A stretch of 6,358 nucleotides of DNA from Candidatus Omnitrophota bacterium. Lineage in GTDB: Bacteria > Omnitrophota > Koll11 > Gygaellales > JAHJCI01. Position 1 is the stretch's first letter. Every line of letters begins with the position of its first letter. Both the position numbers and the translations under genes were made by a program. This document shows, one piece after another, positions 6,260 to 6,358 of the stretch. The stretch is taken from positions 1 to 6,358 of the forward strand of contig JAUXFU010000054.1 of the NCBI GenBank assembly GCA_030622705.1. Direction: 5' to 3'. Under the pieces are notes generated by a model. It did no database searches and was not told the origin of the DNA. It worked only from the letters and a program-made list of their open reading frames with translations.

Positions 6260-6358
6260 TTCCCCCTCTTTCGTAAAAGCACCGCGCACCAGGCAGCAAT
6301 TGCCTTATTGTTACCGATATCACCTAATCCCTCGGCAGTAGTAGCTTTAATATTAACT
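6256..6358 (-). CDS. ispF: 2-C-methyl-D-erythritol 2,4-cyclodiphosphate synthase, C-terminal end only
   Basis: The last 33 codons of a gene entering from the right edge, too short for a full ORF here. The peptide [20 protein letters not shown] followed by [13 protein letters not shown] matches the highly conserved C-terminus of IspF, whose usual form is V-x-V-K-A-T-T-x-E-G-L-G-x-x-G-x-x-x-G-I-A, then a helix ending in basic residues. IspF closes the cyclodiphosphate ring in the MEP route to isoprenoid precursors. GNNKAI differs from the usual GR-G-E-G-I, a mild divergence in a non-catalytic region. A bifunctional IspDF cannot be excluded from this fragment. Its TGA stop shares ATGA with the cysE start. 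Confidence 0.88.
   Translation of the reverse strand, partial: VNIKATTAEGLGDIGNNKAIAAWCAVLLRKRGK
6262..6269 (-). promoter_or_regulatory. Ribosome binding site for cysE within the end of ispF
   Basis: The minus strand reads AGAGGGGG just before the ATG at 6259, with GAGG at 5 nt from the start codon. It decides between this ATG and the GTG at 6289, and it lies within the last codons of ispF, consistent with coupled translation. Confidence 0.65.

Noticed and set aside
6256..6289. GTG start for cysE at 6289
   Set aside because: It would overlap ispF by 34 nt and add ten polar residues with no family match; the ATG at 6259 has a good ribosome binding site and a typical ATGA overlap.

Overview
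This is a bacterial chromosomal segment in which every recognisable gene lies on the minus strand. In transcription order, from right to left, they are: the tail of ispF (partial), cysE (serine O-acetyltransferase), cysS (cysteinyl-tRNA synthetase), tmk (dTMP kinase), holB (DNA polymerase III delta' subunit), ricT/yaaT (PSP1-domain iron-sulfur protein) and metG (methionyl-tRNA synthetase, running off the left edge). The plus strand holds no credible gene.

The genes are tightly packed and probably co-transcribed. ispF/cysE overlap by 4 nt, cysS/tmk by 11 nt and holB/ricT by 13 nt; ricT and metG are 13 nt apart and cysE and cysS 66 nt apart. The one larger gap is 214 nt between tmk and holB (3153-3366). 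It holds a 104-nt palindromic element with two perfect 24-nt arms, followed by a degenerate partial direct copy of the right arm and its flank. No transposase, phage gene, RNA gene, CRISPR array, riboswitch or convincing promoter is visible.

The content is housekeeping: isoprenoid precursor synthesis (IspF), cysteine supply and charging (CysE, CysS), dTTP supply (Tmk), the replisome clamp loader (HolB), a regulator of the RicT family, and methionine charging (MetG). The layout looks like two conserved blocks known from Bacillota joined together: ispF-(gltX)-cysE-cysS, here without gltX, and tmk-holB-yaaT-metG.

The organism is an AT-rich bacterium that cannot be named from this window. The EpsC-type SAT, the T. 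thermophilus/Bacillus-like MetRS zinc knuckle and the dispersed-looking palindrome would fit an uncultured lineage such as Omnitrophota or a relative, but that is a low-confidence guess. I did not find a new defence or mobile system. The points most worth a second look are the palindromic element just upstream of holB, an apparent membrane anchor on CysE, and an extra segment of about 16 residues in Tmk.
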